DNA of 64,000 nt from UBA11574 sp964591175 (GTDB taxonomy: Bacteria; Desulfobacterota; Desulfobacteria; Desulfobacterales; UBA11574): contig CAZQAF010000004.1 in assembly GCA_964591175.1 (NCBI GenBank), forward strand, positions 30,910 through 94,909. The letters run 5' to 3'. The notes under the pieces were generated by a model. That model worked only from the letters and a program-made list of their open reading frames with translations, had not been told where the DNA came from and did no database searches. Shown one piece after another: positions 34,411 through 42,372 of the stretch. The translations under genes and the position numbers were made by a program. Numbering within the stretch: position 1 is the stretch's first letter; the number at the start of each line of letters is the position of its first letter.

Positions 34411-34986
34411 ATGAAAGTCGTAGCCTTCAATGGAAGTGCAAGAAAAAACGGCAATACCGCCGTACTGGTCAATCGCGTGTTTGAGGAACTTCGAAAGGAA
34501 AGCATAGACACCGAATTGGTACAGCTTTCAGGCAAAAAAATACGAGGGTGTATTGCCTGTTATAAATGCTTTGAAAATAAAAATCAGCGATGCTCGGTGA
34601 CCGATGACATATTAAACTCGTGTATCGAGAAAATGATCGAAGCCGACGGCATCATCCTGGCCTCTCCGACATACTTCGCCAACATTTCAACGGAACTCAA
34701 GGCATTAATTGACAGATCCGGAATGACAAGCATTGCCAACAACGGAATGTTCAGACGCAAAGTCGGTGCGGCCGTGGTTGCGGCTCGCCGCGGCGGGAGC
34801 ATTCATGCGTTCAACGGCATAAATCATTTTTTCTTCATCAGCCAGATGATCGTCCCCGGTTCCAGCTATTGGAACATGGGATTCGGCCGGGACAAAGGCG
34901 AAGTGGAAAAGGACGAAGAGGGGCTTCGCACCATGGCGGTTCTCGGTGAAAATATGGCCTGGCTGTTGAAAAAAATTAAAGATTAA
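34411..34986 (+). CDS. Flavodoxin-fold NAD(P)H-dependent FMN reductase-like protein
   Basis: 191 aa, AAAGGAGAG before ATG 34411. FMN loop FNGSARKNGNTAVLVNRV, then ADGIILASPTYFANISTELKALIDR, and the cysteine cluster GCIACYKCFENKNQRC seen also in the paralogue at 23238. Probable FMN-containing redox enzyme. It is convergent with the kinase-receiver gene, whose stop lies 40 bp further on. Two members of this family in one window is typical of anaerobes. Confidence 0.85.
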   Translation: MKVVAFNGSARKNGNTAVLVNRVFEELRKESIDTELVQLSGKKIRGCIACYKCFENKNQRCSVTDDILNSCIEKMIEADGIILASPTYFANISTELKALIDRSGMTSIANNGMFRRKVGAAVVAARRGGSIHAFNGINHFFFISQMIVPGSSYWNMGFGRDKGEVEKDEEGLRTMAVLGENMAWLLKKIKD

Positions 34987-35026
34987 TCTGTTTTTGAAAA
35001 TTATGCCAAGAAGACAACAGGTGCCG

Positions 35027-36346
35027 TCATTTTCCATCCAGAACGTCCCGGACGATTGTAGCCATAAACCGTTTATCATAAGGTTTCTCAATGTATTGAC
35101 GAATTCCGATTCCCGCTGCTCTTTCTTCATTCATCTTTTCATTGAACCCTGAGCACAGAATCGTCGGCATATCCGGACGAAGCTTCAGAAATTCCTCTAC
35201 CAGCCGGTCCCCGGTCATCTGCGGCATGGTCATGTCGGTAATCAATAGATCGAATCGATGGGGGTCGGCTTGGAATAATGCCAAAGCTTCCAAAGGACTC
35301 ATCCTTGTTTCAACCTGATATCCCAATCGCTCCAGTCTGTTTCGTCCCACATAAATATTTGACGCTTCATCATCGACAAACAGTATCCTTTCGTTACCAA
35401 GAGGAAGTTTTTCATCAGTTTCGCTTTCCGTAATCGGACCTTCTTTTGCCACGGGAAAATAAATGTGAACCGTGGTTCCTTTTTGGGGCTCGCTGTCGAC
35501 TAAAATTTCACCCCCATGGCTTTTAACAATGCCATGCACCACAGAAAGCCCCATTCCCGTGCCTTTTCCGACTTCTTTTGTGGTAAAATAAGGGTCAAAG
35601 ATTTGGCCCTTGTGTTCGGGGTCTATGCCGTGACCGGTATCGCTGACCGTTAATTTTAGATAGTTGCCCTGGGCGGGTTCATTGTGAGATACCGGAAAAT
35701 CTTTTCTCCAAAAAACATTTTCAATTTTGATATCCAGAAATCCTCCGGTCGCTTGCATGGCATGAAACGCATTGGTGCCCAAATTGATCATGACTTGATG
35801 GATCTGGGTTGAATTGGCAATTATCGTATCATTTTCCGCCTGAAAGTCATGGCAAATATCAATATTGGATGGAATCGTCGCCCTCAATAATTTAAGAGAG
35901 TCTTCGACAACGGCGATCAGTTTTATGGGATGGCGCTTTGGGTCGGTTTTGCGGGCAAAGCTTAAAAGCTGTTTCACAATATCTTTGGCTCTGAGGCAGG
36001 CTTTTCGTATCTCCTCAAGATTTAGTCGGGCCGGTTCTTTTTCGGGAAGGGTATCGGACGCCAATTCGGCATTTCCAAGAATAATTCCAAGGATATTGTT
36101 GAAATCATGAGCGATTCCCCCTGCCAACGTGCCGATGGATTCTATTTTCTGGGATTGCCGGACCCGGGCCTGAAGTTTTTCTTTTTCTTTTTCAGCCTGT
36201 TTACGCCAGAGAATAATTTGTGACAATTCTTCTGTTTCTCTCAAGAAAAGGTTGCCTGTTTTTTCTGCGATTTTTTGATAGTGAGCGATCTCTTTTTTGG
36301 CTTCTTCCAGTTTTTTCCCCAATTCAGCCCTGCTTAGGTTTCTCAT
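35027..36346 (-). CDS. Hybrid histidine kinase with C-terminal receiver
   Basis: 439 aa. Residues 1-70 form a charged coiled coil (EEAKKEIAHYQ, QAEKEKEKLQARVRQ), then HisKA with the phosphoacceptor in IAHDFNNILG, HATPase (NLGTNAFHAMQ, DTGHGID, GTGMGLSVV) and a C-terminal receiver with ILFVDDEAS, the phosphoacceptor Asp in LLITDMTMPQ, and the YIEKPY lysine. No own sensor domain is present: the FIST gene 7 bp upstream probably provides it. Output partner unknown. Confidence 0.9.
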   Translation of the reverse strand: MRNLSRAELGKKLEEAKKEIAHYQKIAEKTGNLFLRETEELSQIILWRKQAEKEKEKLQARVRQSQKIESIGTLAGGIAHDFNNILGIILGNAELASDTLPEKEPARLNLEEIRKACLRAKDIVKQLLSFARKTDPKRHPIKLIAVVEDSLKLLRATIPSNIDICHDFQAENDTIIANSTQIHQVMINLGTNAFHAMQATGGFLDIKIENVFWRKDFPVSHNEPAQGNYLKLTVSDTGHGIDPEHKGQIFDPYFTTKEVGKGTGMGLSVVHGIVKSHGGEILVDSEPQKGTTVHIYFPVAKEGPITESETDEKLPLGNERILFVDDEASNIYVGRNRLERLGYQVETRMSPLEALALFQADPHRFDLLITDMTMPQMTGDRLVEEFLKLRPDMPTILCSGFNEKMNEERAAGIGIRQYIEKPYDKRFMATIVRDVLDGK

Positions 36347-36353
36347 GTCTTTT

Positions 36354-37577
36354 TTATCCTTCAGTCAAAACAAGTAAGACAGCCGTCCAGTCCAGTCCTC
36401 TGCTTTTGCCAATAAGGGGGGCGATCTCCACACCGGAATAAAATCCAAAGAGCGGCGCATTATGCCGGTTAAAAATCTTTTGGACCTCGGATGCCTCCTC
36501 AGTTAATGCATCTGAAGCATTTGCCGTCCTCCCGGCACAATCGATATACAGCCCGAAAACAGCCCTTTCGCCATGGGAAGCGATCTCTTCCATCAATTCC
36601 GATGCGTTTTTGATTGTCGACGCCATCATTGTTTTGTTATTTCTCAGCATAAACATGATTTCCGTGCCTTCAGCCAGATCCGGTTCAAAAAGAACAATAC
36701 CCTCTCCGTCAGGCAACACGCCGGTAATGAGCCGATTGACAAAATTTCCTTCTTTAAGATCTCCAAATTTATCACCGTGATTGACACCGAGGGTGAGTCT
36801 TTTGATAGGGAGCTGACGGCGCCAATCCCGTGTGCCGTATTTCTCGTCAATCAGTTGAACTATGGGTTTCCCGTCCAACTCATAAATCACCGGTCCCCGA
36901 CTTTTGGTGATGGTATGATAGATGCCGTCTTTGGGTATACACCCATGCATGATTCGAAAATACGGCTGAAAGTCTCCTCCCATTAAAGCCCCTACGACAC
37001 GTTGTTCGCCAACAAACGATCCGCAAAATTGCTTTGAATGGTTAAACGAATAATCTCCGAGGACCCCCCCGCCAATAATGGGTACATTTGACTGGCGGGT
37101 TTCTTCAATGCCTTTGATCAAGGGGGGTGATGCATTCATAACCGGTGGTGTTGCCGGTGTCGGGGCTTTTTTTATCGAATCATAAAATATGAGCAAAAGT
37201 CTTTCTTTGATGGTGTTTGCTAATCTTTTTGCTAACTTTTGTCCTGCCTGCCTTTCGTCTTTATCCAAACCGCCTGCTGAAGCTTCCTGGTGCAAAAGTG
37301 TTGCCGACTCTATTATCGCCGCACCGGCAGGATAGCCTTTATATGACAGCGAATCGTTGGTGATGATGCCAATCGCCGAACCGCCGATGATGGGCACCTG
37401 ATTCCCTAAAACCGCTTGAAGCCCTTGAAAATATTCTTCATGGTTCGTTTGTCCGCTGCAAAAGGCTATTACAAGAGAAGGCGTGTCGATTCCACCGTTT
37501 CTTAGTGCGTTTTCCGCCACGGTTTTACCGAGAGATACAGCGTCTTTTCTGTTTGCGTATCCGATGCCGGTTTTCAC
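36354..37577 (-). CDS. FIST-domain sensory protein
   Basis: 407 aa. N-terminal FIST domain (GYANRKDAVSLGKTVAENAL, IIGGSAIGI) and C-terminal FIST_C domain (RLTLGVNHGDKFG, LFEPDLAEGTEIMFMLRN, GLYIDCAGR, FGFYSGVEIAP), the signatures of this family, thought to bind small ligands such as amino acids. No membrane segment, so it senses something inside the cell. It lies 7 bp before the kinase-receiver gene and the two form an operon, consistent with a split sensor kinase. Confidence 0.88.
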   Translation of the reverse strand: MKTGIGYANRKDAVSLGKTVAENALRNGGIDTPSLVIAFCSGQTNHEEYFQGLQAVLGNQVPIIGGSAIGIITNDSLSYKGYPAGAAIIESATLLHQEASAGGLDKDERQAGQKLAKRLANTIKERLLLIFYDSIKKAPTPATPPVMNASPPLIKGIEETRQSNVPIIGGGVLGDYSFNHSKQFCGSFVGEQRVVGALMGGDFQPYFRIMHGCIPKDGIYHTITKSRGPVIYELDGKPIVQLIDEKYGTRDWRRQLPIKRLTLGVNHGDKFGDLKEGNFVNRLITGVLPDGEGIVLFEPDLAEGTEIMFMLRNNKTMMASTIKNASELMEEIASHGERAVFGLYIDCAGRTANASDALTEEASEVQKIFNRHNAPLFGFYSGVEIAPLIGKSRGLDWTAVLLVLTEG

Positions 37578-37656
37578 TTTACCCTCTTCGGGCGATCTTT
37601 TTGTGTATTATTATCAAAGGCTTTTTATTAATATTAATGTGAGATGACAGTCAATA

Positions 37657-38259
37657 TTAATTTGGTTTGGTCTTTTCTGTTTTTTGGGTTTTGCGCGCTT
37701 CATTTTCGGAGGCGCCGGTTTCCGATTCTTCGCCGGACACTGAAGAATCATCGGTGGGCGTTTCCGCTCTTTCAAGGGTCTGTGAATCGGGAATGTCGGG
37801 CGCCGGGGGATGGTAGGACGGTTGTTGAGAGACCGGAGTCCTTTGAATCGGGGGCGCGGAGGGGCCTGCGTCGTGTGAAATTTTATCATAGATAATAATT
37901 TTAATTTTTTTACTCGAAACATAAACAATCACGTTGTTCAGATCTTTAAGGATTCGTTTCAAGCCCTTATGTAATGGCACCTTTTCCAAAGCAACCGACA
38001 CCAGGTAATTTCGCCAGTCATGATCCAGGACAATTTCGTAACCCGTGGCCATGGAGATTTTATTTAACACATCCCCCAAGGGTTCATTTTCAGCCGTCAG
38101 GGAAATGAGCTCATCGCCGGTATTGGCACTGCTGCCGGCAAAAGACCCAATAGGTAACATCAAAAAAAGTACGGCAAGAAATAAATAAATGTCAGCGGCG
38201 ATGGGCCGGTCCAAAAAAATACTGAAATATTGTTTTCGAATGTCTCCCGGTCTCACCAT
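37657..38259 (-). CDS. Exported STN-like (secretin/TonB N-terminal) protein
   Basis: 200 aa. A membrane segment or signal anchor near residues 22-42 (IYLFLAVLFLMLPIGSFAG), then an STN-like domain: LTAENEPLGDVLNKISMATGYEIVLD and ALEKVPLHKGLKRILKDLNNVIVY. The last 65 residues are low-complexity (rich in Pro, Ser, Glu, Lys) and probably disordered. In secretins and TonB receptors this domain talks to partners in the periplasm, but here no barrel or secretin follows. It could be a remnant or a stand-alone adaptor. GAGG precedes ATG 38259. Confidence 0.7.
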   Translation of the reverse strand: MVRPGDIRKQYFSIFLDRPIAADIYLFLAVLFLMLPIGSFAGSSANTGDELISLTAENEPLGDVLNKISMATGYEIVLDHDWRNYLVSVALEKVPLHKGLKRILKDLNNVIVYVSSKKIKIIIYDKISHDAGPSAPPIQRTPVSQQPSYHPPAPDIPDSQTLERAETPTDDSSVSGEESETGASENEARKTQKTEKTKPN

Positions 38260-38520
38260 TTTGAACCTCTTTTTATAAGCCTCATTAATACGGATAACGT
38301 TAGAATATATGCTTTAATGTTCAAAATTATATGTTTTTTTTTAAAATATCTGTTAAGAATGATAACACGAAAAATCATTGATGAAAAATGATTTGTTGTT
38401 TTGAAAATTAAAGAGAACGGAAGCTGAGCGTAAACCAATTTCATCAAAATGATGATTTCCTTGACTTGCCGGCATAAAAATACGACATTTATATATTAAT
38501 TGTTTGGAAATAGACGGGAT

Positions 38521-39792
38521 ATGCAAAGTCCATTGATCATGAGCGAAACGAAAAACATCGGTTCTCCAAAGCGTCCCTTCAGGATTTTTTTGCGATTTCT
38601 CGGTCCGGGCTTTTTGGTCACCGTTGGCTTTATCGATCCGGGTAACTGGGCGACCAATATCGAAGGAGGTTCTAAATTCGCTTATGAGTTGCTTTGGGTC
38701 ATTACGTTGAGTACCATCATTCTCATCGTGATCCAGAACATGGCCGCAAAGCTCGGCATTGCCACGGGAAAATCCTTGGCAGTGAACATCAAGGAAGGAT
38801 TTTCGCCTTTGGTGGCCGGCAGTATCGGTATCACCGTCGTTCTGGCGTGCGTTGCAACAGATGTTGCGGAGTTGTTGGGGGGGGCGATCGGCTTTGCTTT
38901 GCTGCTCGGCACACCTTTGTGGCTGGGAGCACTGATAACCATCGTCCTGGAAGTGTTTTTGCTCGTCAGTCAGCGGTATCATCGCCTGGAGTCTATCATC
39001 CTGACCTTTTTGGGCATTATCGCCCTATGCTATGCCATTGAAGTGATAATTGTAAAACCCGACTGGGCCCGGCTTTTGCCGTCACTTGTCGTGCCCCGTG
39101 TCAACAATAGCAGTATTTATATCGCGATGGGGATGCTGGGTGCGGTCGTGATGCCTCACAATATTTTTCTGCATTCAAACGTGATTCACAGTCGAAAGTG
39201 GGGGATCTCCGAGAAGGAGAAACTGTCCTTATTACGTTACGAGAAACTCGATACTTCAACCGCCATGATTCTCGGGTGGATCGTCAATTCCGCAATGATC
39301 ATTGTGGCCGCTGCTGTTTTTGCCCGCCACCAGGTCGTTGTGACCAGCATCGAGCAGGCATCTGCGACGTTGGCACCCCTTGCAGGCCCTCTGGCAAGTC
39401 TGCTGTTTTCAGTGGCCCTTGTCTTTTCCGGAGTGGGTTCCTCCATCACCTCTTCCATGGCCGAAGTCAACGTGGTCACCGGGTTCCTCGGCAAACCCGA
39501 AGATCCCCGAACGTTGCTTTACAAGGTATCCGTTTTTGTCACCGCCATCCCTTCTTTTTTTATTATCGCTTCCGGAATGGACACTTTTCGGATACTGATA
39601 TTCAGCCAGGTCGTGTTGAGTATACAACTCCCATTCACCTTGATACCCCTCATTGTACTGTGTCGCAGACGTCATGTAATGGGCGCATTCCGCAGCTCGA
39701 ACCGCGAGTTTGCTGCGGCGCTGATTATTTCCGGCATTGTTATTGTGCTAAACCTTTATCTGCTCTATTCAACCATTTCTCAAGGAGTGTGA
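38521..39792 (+). CDS. Nramp-family divalent metal transporter
   Basis: 423 aa, about 11 membrane helices. The Nramp metal-binding helix 1 motif DPGN is present (FIDPGNWATNIEGG), and the helix 6 region reads MGMLGAVVMPHNIFLHS with the canonical MPH motif. This supports proton-coupled uptake of Mn2+ or Fe2+. ATG 38521 is taken as the start; TTG 38500 and ATG 38539 are possible. The usp gene begins 2 bp after the stop. No MntR or Fur box recognised upstream. Confidence 0.9.
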   Translation: MQSPLIMSETKNIGSPKRPFRIFLRFLGPGFLVTVGFIDPGNWATNIEGGSKFAYELLWVITLSTIILIVIQNMAAKLGIATGKSLAVNIKEGFSPLVAGSIGITVVLACVATDVAELLGGAIGFALLLGTPLWLGALITIVLEVFLLVSQRYHRLESIILTFLGIIALCYAIEVIIVKPDWARLLPSLVVPRVNNSSIYIAMGMLGAVVMPHNIFLHSNVIHSRKWGISEKEKLSLLRYEKLDTSTAMILGWIVNSAMIIVAAAVFARHQVVVTSIEQASATLAPLAGPLASLLFSVALVFSGVGSSITSSMAEVNVVTGFLGKPEDPRTLLYKVSVFVTAIPSFFIIASGMDTFRILIFSQVVLSIQLPFTLIPLIVLCRRRHVMGAFRSSNREFAAALIISGIVIVLNLYLLYSTISQGV

Positions 39793-39793
39793 G

Positions 39794-40207
39794 ATGCAGA
39801 TCTATAAGAAGATATTGGTTACTATTGACTGCTCTCCTGTAGACAAGACGATTGTCGAACATGTCACGGCATTGGCTTTGCAAAACCGGGCCACAGTTTA
39901 TCTTTTGCATGTCGTCCATTCACATACATTGGATCAGAATCGTGTGCTGAGGGAAAATTGCGAGGCGTGTTTGTCGTCCCATCAGAAAGCGCTTCGCAGC
40001 AAAGGAATCGAGACGCACATCATCATTCGAAGCGGCGAACCTGAACTTGAGATACTCGATGAGATAGATAAGGAAGACTATGACCTCATCGCCATGGCAA
40101 CCCATGGTCATGGATTATTCGGCGATCTGCTTTTTGGCAGCGTATCCGACAAACTCAAACATCGCATCCAAGTGCCGCTGCTCCTGATCAAATCAGATAC
40201 AGGTTAG
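39794..40207 (+). CDS. Universal stress protein (UspA family)
   Basis: 137 aa. UspA fold: KKILVTIDCSPVDKTIVEH at the start, and the ATP-binding G-x2-G-x9-G-(S/T) motif in THGHGLFGDLLFGSVSDKL near the end. It starts 2 bp after the Nramp transporter and is likely cotranscribed, as USPs often are with transporters they regulate. Binding of ATP is predicted. The next signal is the nuo promoter region. Confidence 0.9.
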   Translation: MQIYKKILVTIDCSPVDKTIVEHVTALALQNRATVYLLHVVHSHTLDQNRVLRENCEACLSSHQKALRSKGIETHIIIRSGEPELEILDEIDKEDYDLIAMATHGHGLFGDLLFGSVSDKLKHRIQVPLLLIKSDTG

Positions 40208-40334
40208 TGCCGTCATTTTTTTTTGAAGAGAACGCCGAAGGGTCAGGAATGCTGTCATTGCTAAATCTTTGAAATGAATAGACACGTAGATGGAAAGTCA
40301 AAACGGTGACGAGCAGTTTCTGAATGCCTATTTC

Positions 40335-40363
40335 TTGACAATAATTTTTTCATTTGATATTTA
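40335..40363 (+). promoter_or_regulatory. Possible sigma-70 promoter of the nuo operon
   Basis: A perfect -35 TTGACA at 40335-40340, 17 bases, then TATTTA at 40358-40363. The -10 matches the consensus poorly, although TATGAT lies four bases further on. It sits 265 bp before nuoA within a 420-bp gap in which no gene is seen. Treat as tentative. Confidence 0.35.
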
Positions 40364-40627
40364 TGATACGATATCTTGAAACGAAGCCGGTTGGAACTTG
40401 CTGTCTCATCATTGAGCGTTTAATGAATTGTTGATCATCCCCGGCGGCTATCACACATCGACAAAGACCTCAAATTTTTAATCCCAATTTTTTGCTTTTT
40501 AAAAGGAATTCTTAGCATTTGAATGATCCGAAAACCGCACACATCGATCTTGTGCATGGGGAAACTCTGGCAGTATAGAAGCGCCGGCGATTCGCTCACC
40601 CTGATAATATAAAAGGAAGTTATTGTT

Positions 40628-41047
40628 TTGACGGACAAAATCGAGAATGCATTTATGCTGTGGCCGCTTTTGGTATATTTGCTTGCCGCCGTTGCCTTGG
40701 TCATCGTTATGATCGGTTTGTCGGCTGTGCTGGGACAGCGCCACAAGGAAAGAACAACCAATGATCCTTACGAATCCGGTATTATCCCGACCGGGTCGGC
40801 GCGTATTCGATATGACGTAAAGTTTTATTTAATGGCCGTGTTCTTCGTCATTTTCGATCTGGAAGCTGTTTTTATCTTTGCCTGGGCCGTTGCCGCCCGG
40901 CGACTGGGATGGGTCGCCTACGCGGAAATTCTCATTTTTGTCGGCTTTCTTTTTCTGGCACTCGTCTATTTATGGCGGGTCGGAGCACTTGACTGGGGAA
41001 CGGCCAAACACCGGAGAGAGGCGCCATCCGACCCGTTAAAGTCATGA
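40628..41047 (+). CDS. nuoA: NADH-quinone oxidoreductase subunit A
   Basis: 139 aa, three membrane helices. Family motif YESGIIPTGSARIRYDVKFYLMAVFFVIFDLEAVF, of which the DLE acidic triad near the end matters for coupling. TTG 40628 is the proposed start, with AAGGAAG upstream; ATG 40655 is the alternative. First gene of the Complex I operon. Membrane arm, next to NuoH. A CBS-domain gene is inserted before nuoB, which is unusual. Confidence 0.95.
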   Translation: MTDKIENAFMLWPLLVYLLAAVALVIVMIGLSAVLGQRHKERTTNDPYESGIIPTGSARIRYDVKFYLMAVFFVIFDLEAVFIFAWAVAARRLGWVAYAEILIFVGFLFLALVYLWRVGALDWGTAKHRREAPSDPLKS

Positions 41048-41214
41048 AGGTTGATGTCATAAGGCCTTGTGGTCGGCTTCAATTCGTGCTCGCGCCTATG
41101 CAGGCAATCGACACCGGATCTTTTCATTTTTTCGATTAGGCGTACGGGCAACGCTTTGCTGAGCACGCGCACGATTTATTACAAACAGTAAAAAACGGGC
41201 AAGGAAATCGATTT

Positions 41215-41649
41215 ATGCGAAGTGTCAAGGATATTTTGGAGGAGAAAGGAACACAGATCTACGATGTTTCACCGGATGCCACGGTTTACGAGGCGCTCCA
41301 AATAATGGCGGACAAGAATGTGGGCGCCCTGATGGTCATTGAAGGTGATACGGTTGCAGGTCTGATTTCCGAAAGGGATTACGCGCGAAAAATCATCTTG
41401 AAAGGCAAATTTTCCAAGGATGTTCCGGTTCGGGAAATCATGACCGTCGATATCATCCGCATCGGACCCGATAACGATGTCGAATACTGTATGGAGCTGA
41501 TGACCGACAAACGGGTGCGGCACCTGCCGGTGTTTGAAAACGATCGACTCATCGGCATCATTTCCATCGGGGATATTGTCAAGGCCATCATCGAACATAA
41601 AGAAGAGATCATCGAACAGTTGGAAAATTATATCAAAGGCAAACGTTAA
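41215..41649 (+). CDS. Tandem CBS-domain protein inside the nuo operon
   Basis: 144 aa made of two CBS domains: VKDILEEKG, MADKNVGALMVIEGDTVAGLISERDYARK, REIMTVDIIRIG and RVRHLPVFENDRLIGIISIGDIVK. CBS pairs bind adenine nucleotides or NAD-like ligands. It lies 167 bp after nuoA and 60 bp before nuoB, same strand, so it is transcribed with them. A nucleotide-sensing switch for the operon's product is a plausible reading, but inference. Its relation to the lone CBS protein at 19293 is only by family. Confidence 0.9.
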   Translation: MRSVKDILEEKGTQIYDVSPDATVYEALQIMADKNVGALMVIEGDTVAGLISERDYARKIILKGKFSKDVPVREIMTVDIIRIGPDNDVEYCMELMTDKRVRHLPVFENDRLIGIISIGDIVKAIIEHKEEIIEQLENYIKGKR

Positions 41650-41709
41650 ACCGCGGTCGTCACATGACGATACACCGGTTTCTTTTTTGACGGGAGGAGA
41701 GATCCAAAG

Positions 41710-42339
41710 ATGCGCTGGCGAATGAGCCGGGTAAAATCGAATTCCGCCCAAGCCGATACCATCGAGGAGGCGGTGGGGCGCAGCCTGATTTTATCCAAAC
41801 TGGAGGATTTGGTTGCCTGGGGTAGAAAGAACTCCATTTGGCCGTTTAATTTCGGTCTTTCGTGCTGCTATGTTGAGATGGCCACCAGCATTACCAGCCG
41901 GTATGACATCGCACGGTTCGGTGCAGAGGTGATTCGGGGCACGCCACGGGAAGCGGATCTCATGATCATTGCGGGCACGCCTTTTATAAAGATGGCGCCG
42001 GTTATCCAGCGTCTTTACGAGCAGATGATGATGCCGCGGTGGGTCATTTCCATGGGATCGTGCGCCAACTCCGGCGGCATGTACGATATCTACAGCGTTG
42101 TCCAGGGCGTGGATAAATTTCTGCCGGTAGATGTTTATGTGCCGGGCTGCCCGCCAAGTCCCATGGCCTTCATGCATGGCTTGACAATGCTCAGGGAGGC
42201 GGTGGGCAAAGAAAAGCGTCCATTGAGCTGGGTCGCCGGGCCCCAGGGCGTTCGGCGTGCATCGCTGCCGTCCACGCGGGATACCCGTAGGGCCGAACGG
42301 CAAAAGGCAACGGTACTGCGACCACCGGACACCGTCTGA
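41710..42339 (+). CDS. nuoB: NADH-quinone oxidoreductase subunit B
   Basis: 209 aa. Holds the ligands of cluster N2: Cys52-Cys53 (GLSCCYVEM), Cys118 (SMGSCANSGG) and Cys147 (VPGCPPSP), all present. Peripheral arm, last cluster before quinone. The N terminus (about 25 residues) and an extra C-terminal tail of about 35 basic residues beyond the usual end are longer than in E. coli. Located after the CBS gene; nuoCD starts 33 bp later. Confidence 0.97.
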   Translation: MRWRMSRVKSNSAQADTIEEAVGRSLILSKLEDLVAWGRKNSIWPFNFGLSCCYVEMATSITSRYDIARFGAEVIRGTPREADLMIIAGTPFIKMAPVIQRLYEQMMMPRWVISMGSCANSGGMYDIYSVVQGVDKFLPVDVYVPGCPPSPMAFMHGLTMLREAVGKEKRPLSWVAGPQGVRRASLPSTRDTRRAERQKATVLRPPDTV

Positions 42340-42372
42340 CCGGTCGATGAATAGCAAACAGGTAATGCAAAC

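Noticed and set aside
40499..40761. Minus-strand frames in front of nuoA
   Set aside because: Run into nuoA from the other strand, no motif, no start signal.
41140..41160. Possible sigma-54 site before the CBS gene (GGGCAACGCTTTGCT)
   Set aside because: Spacing fits, but the TGGCA half is missing; match too weak.
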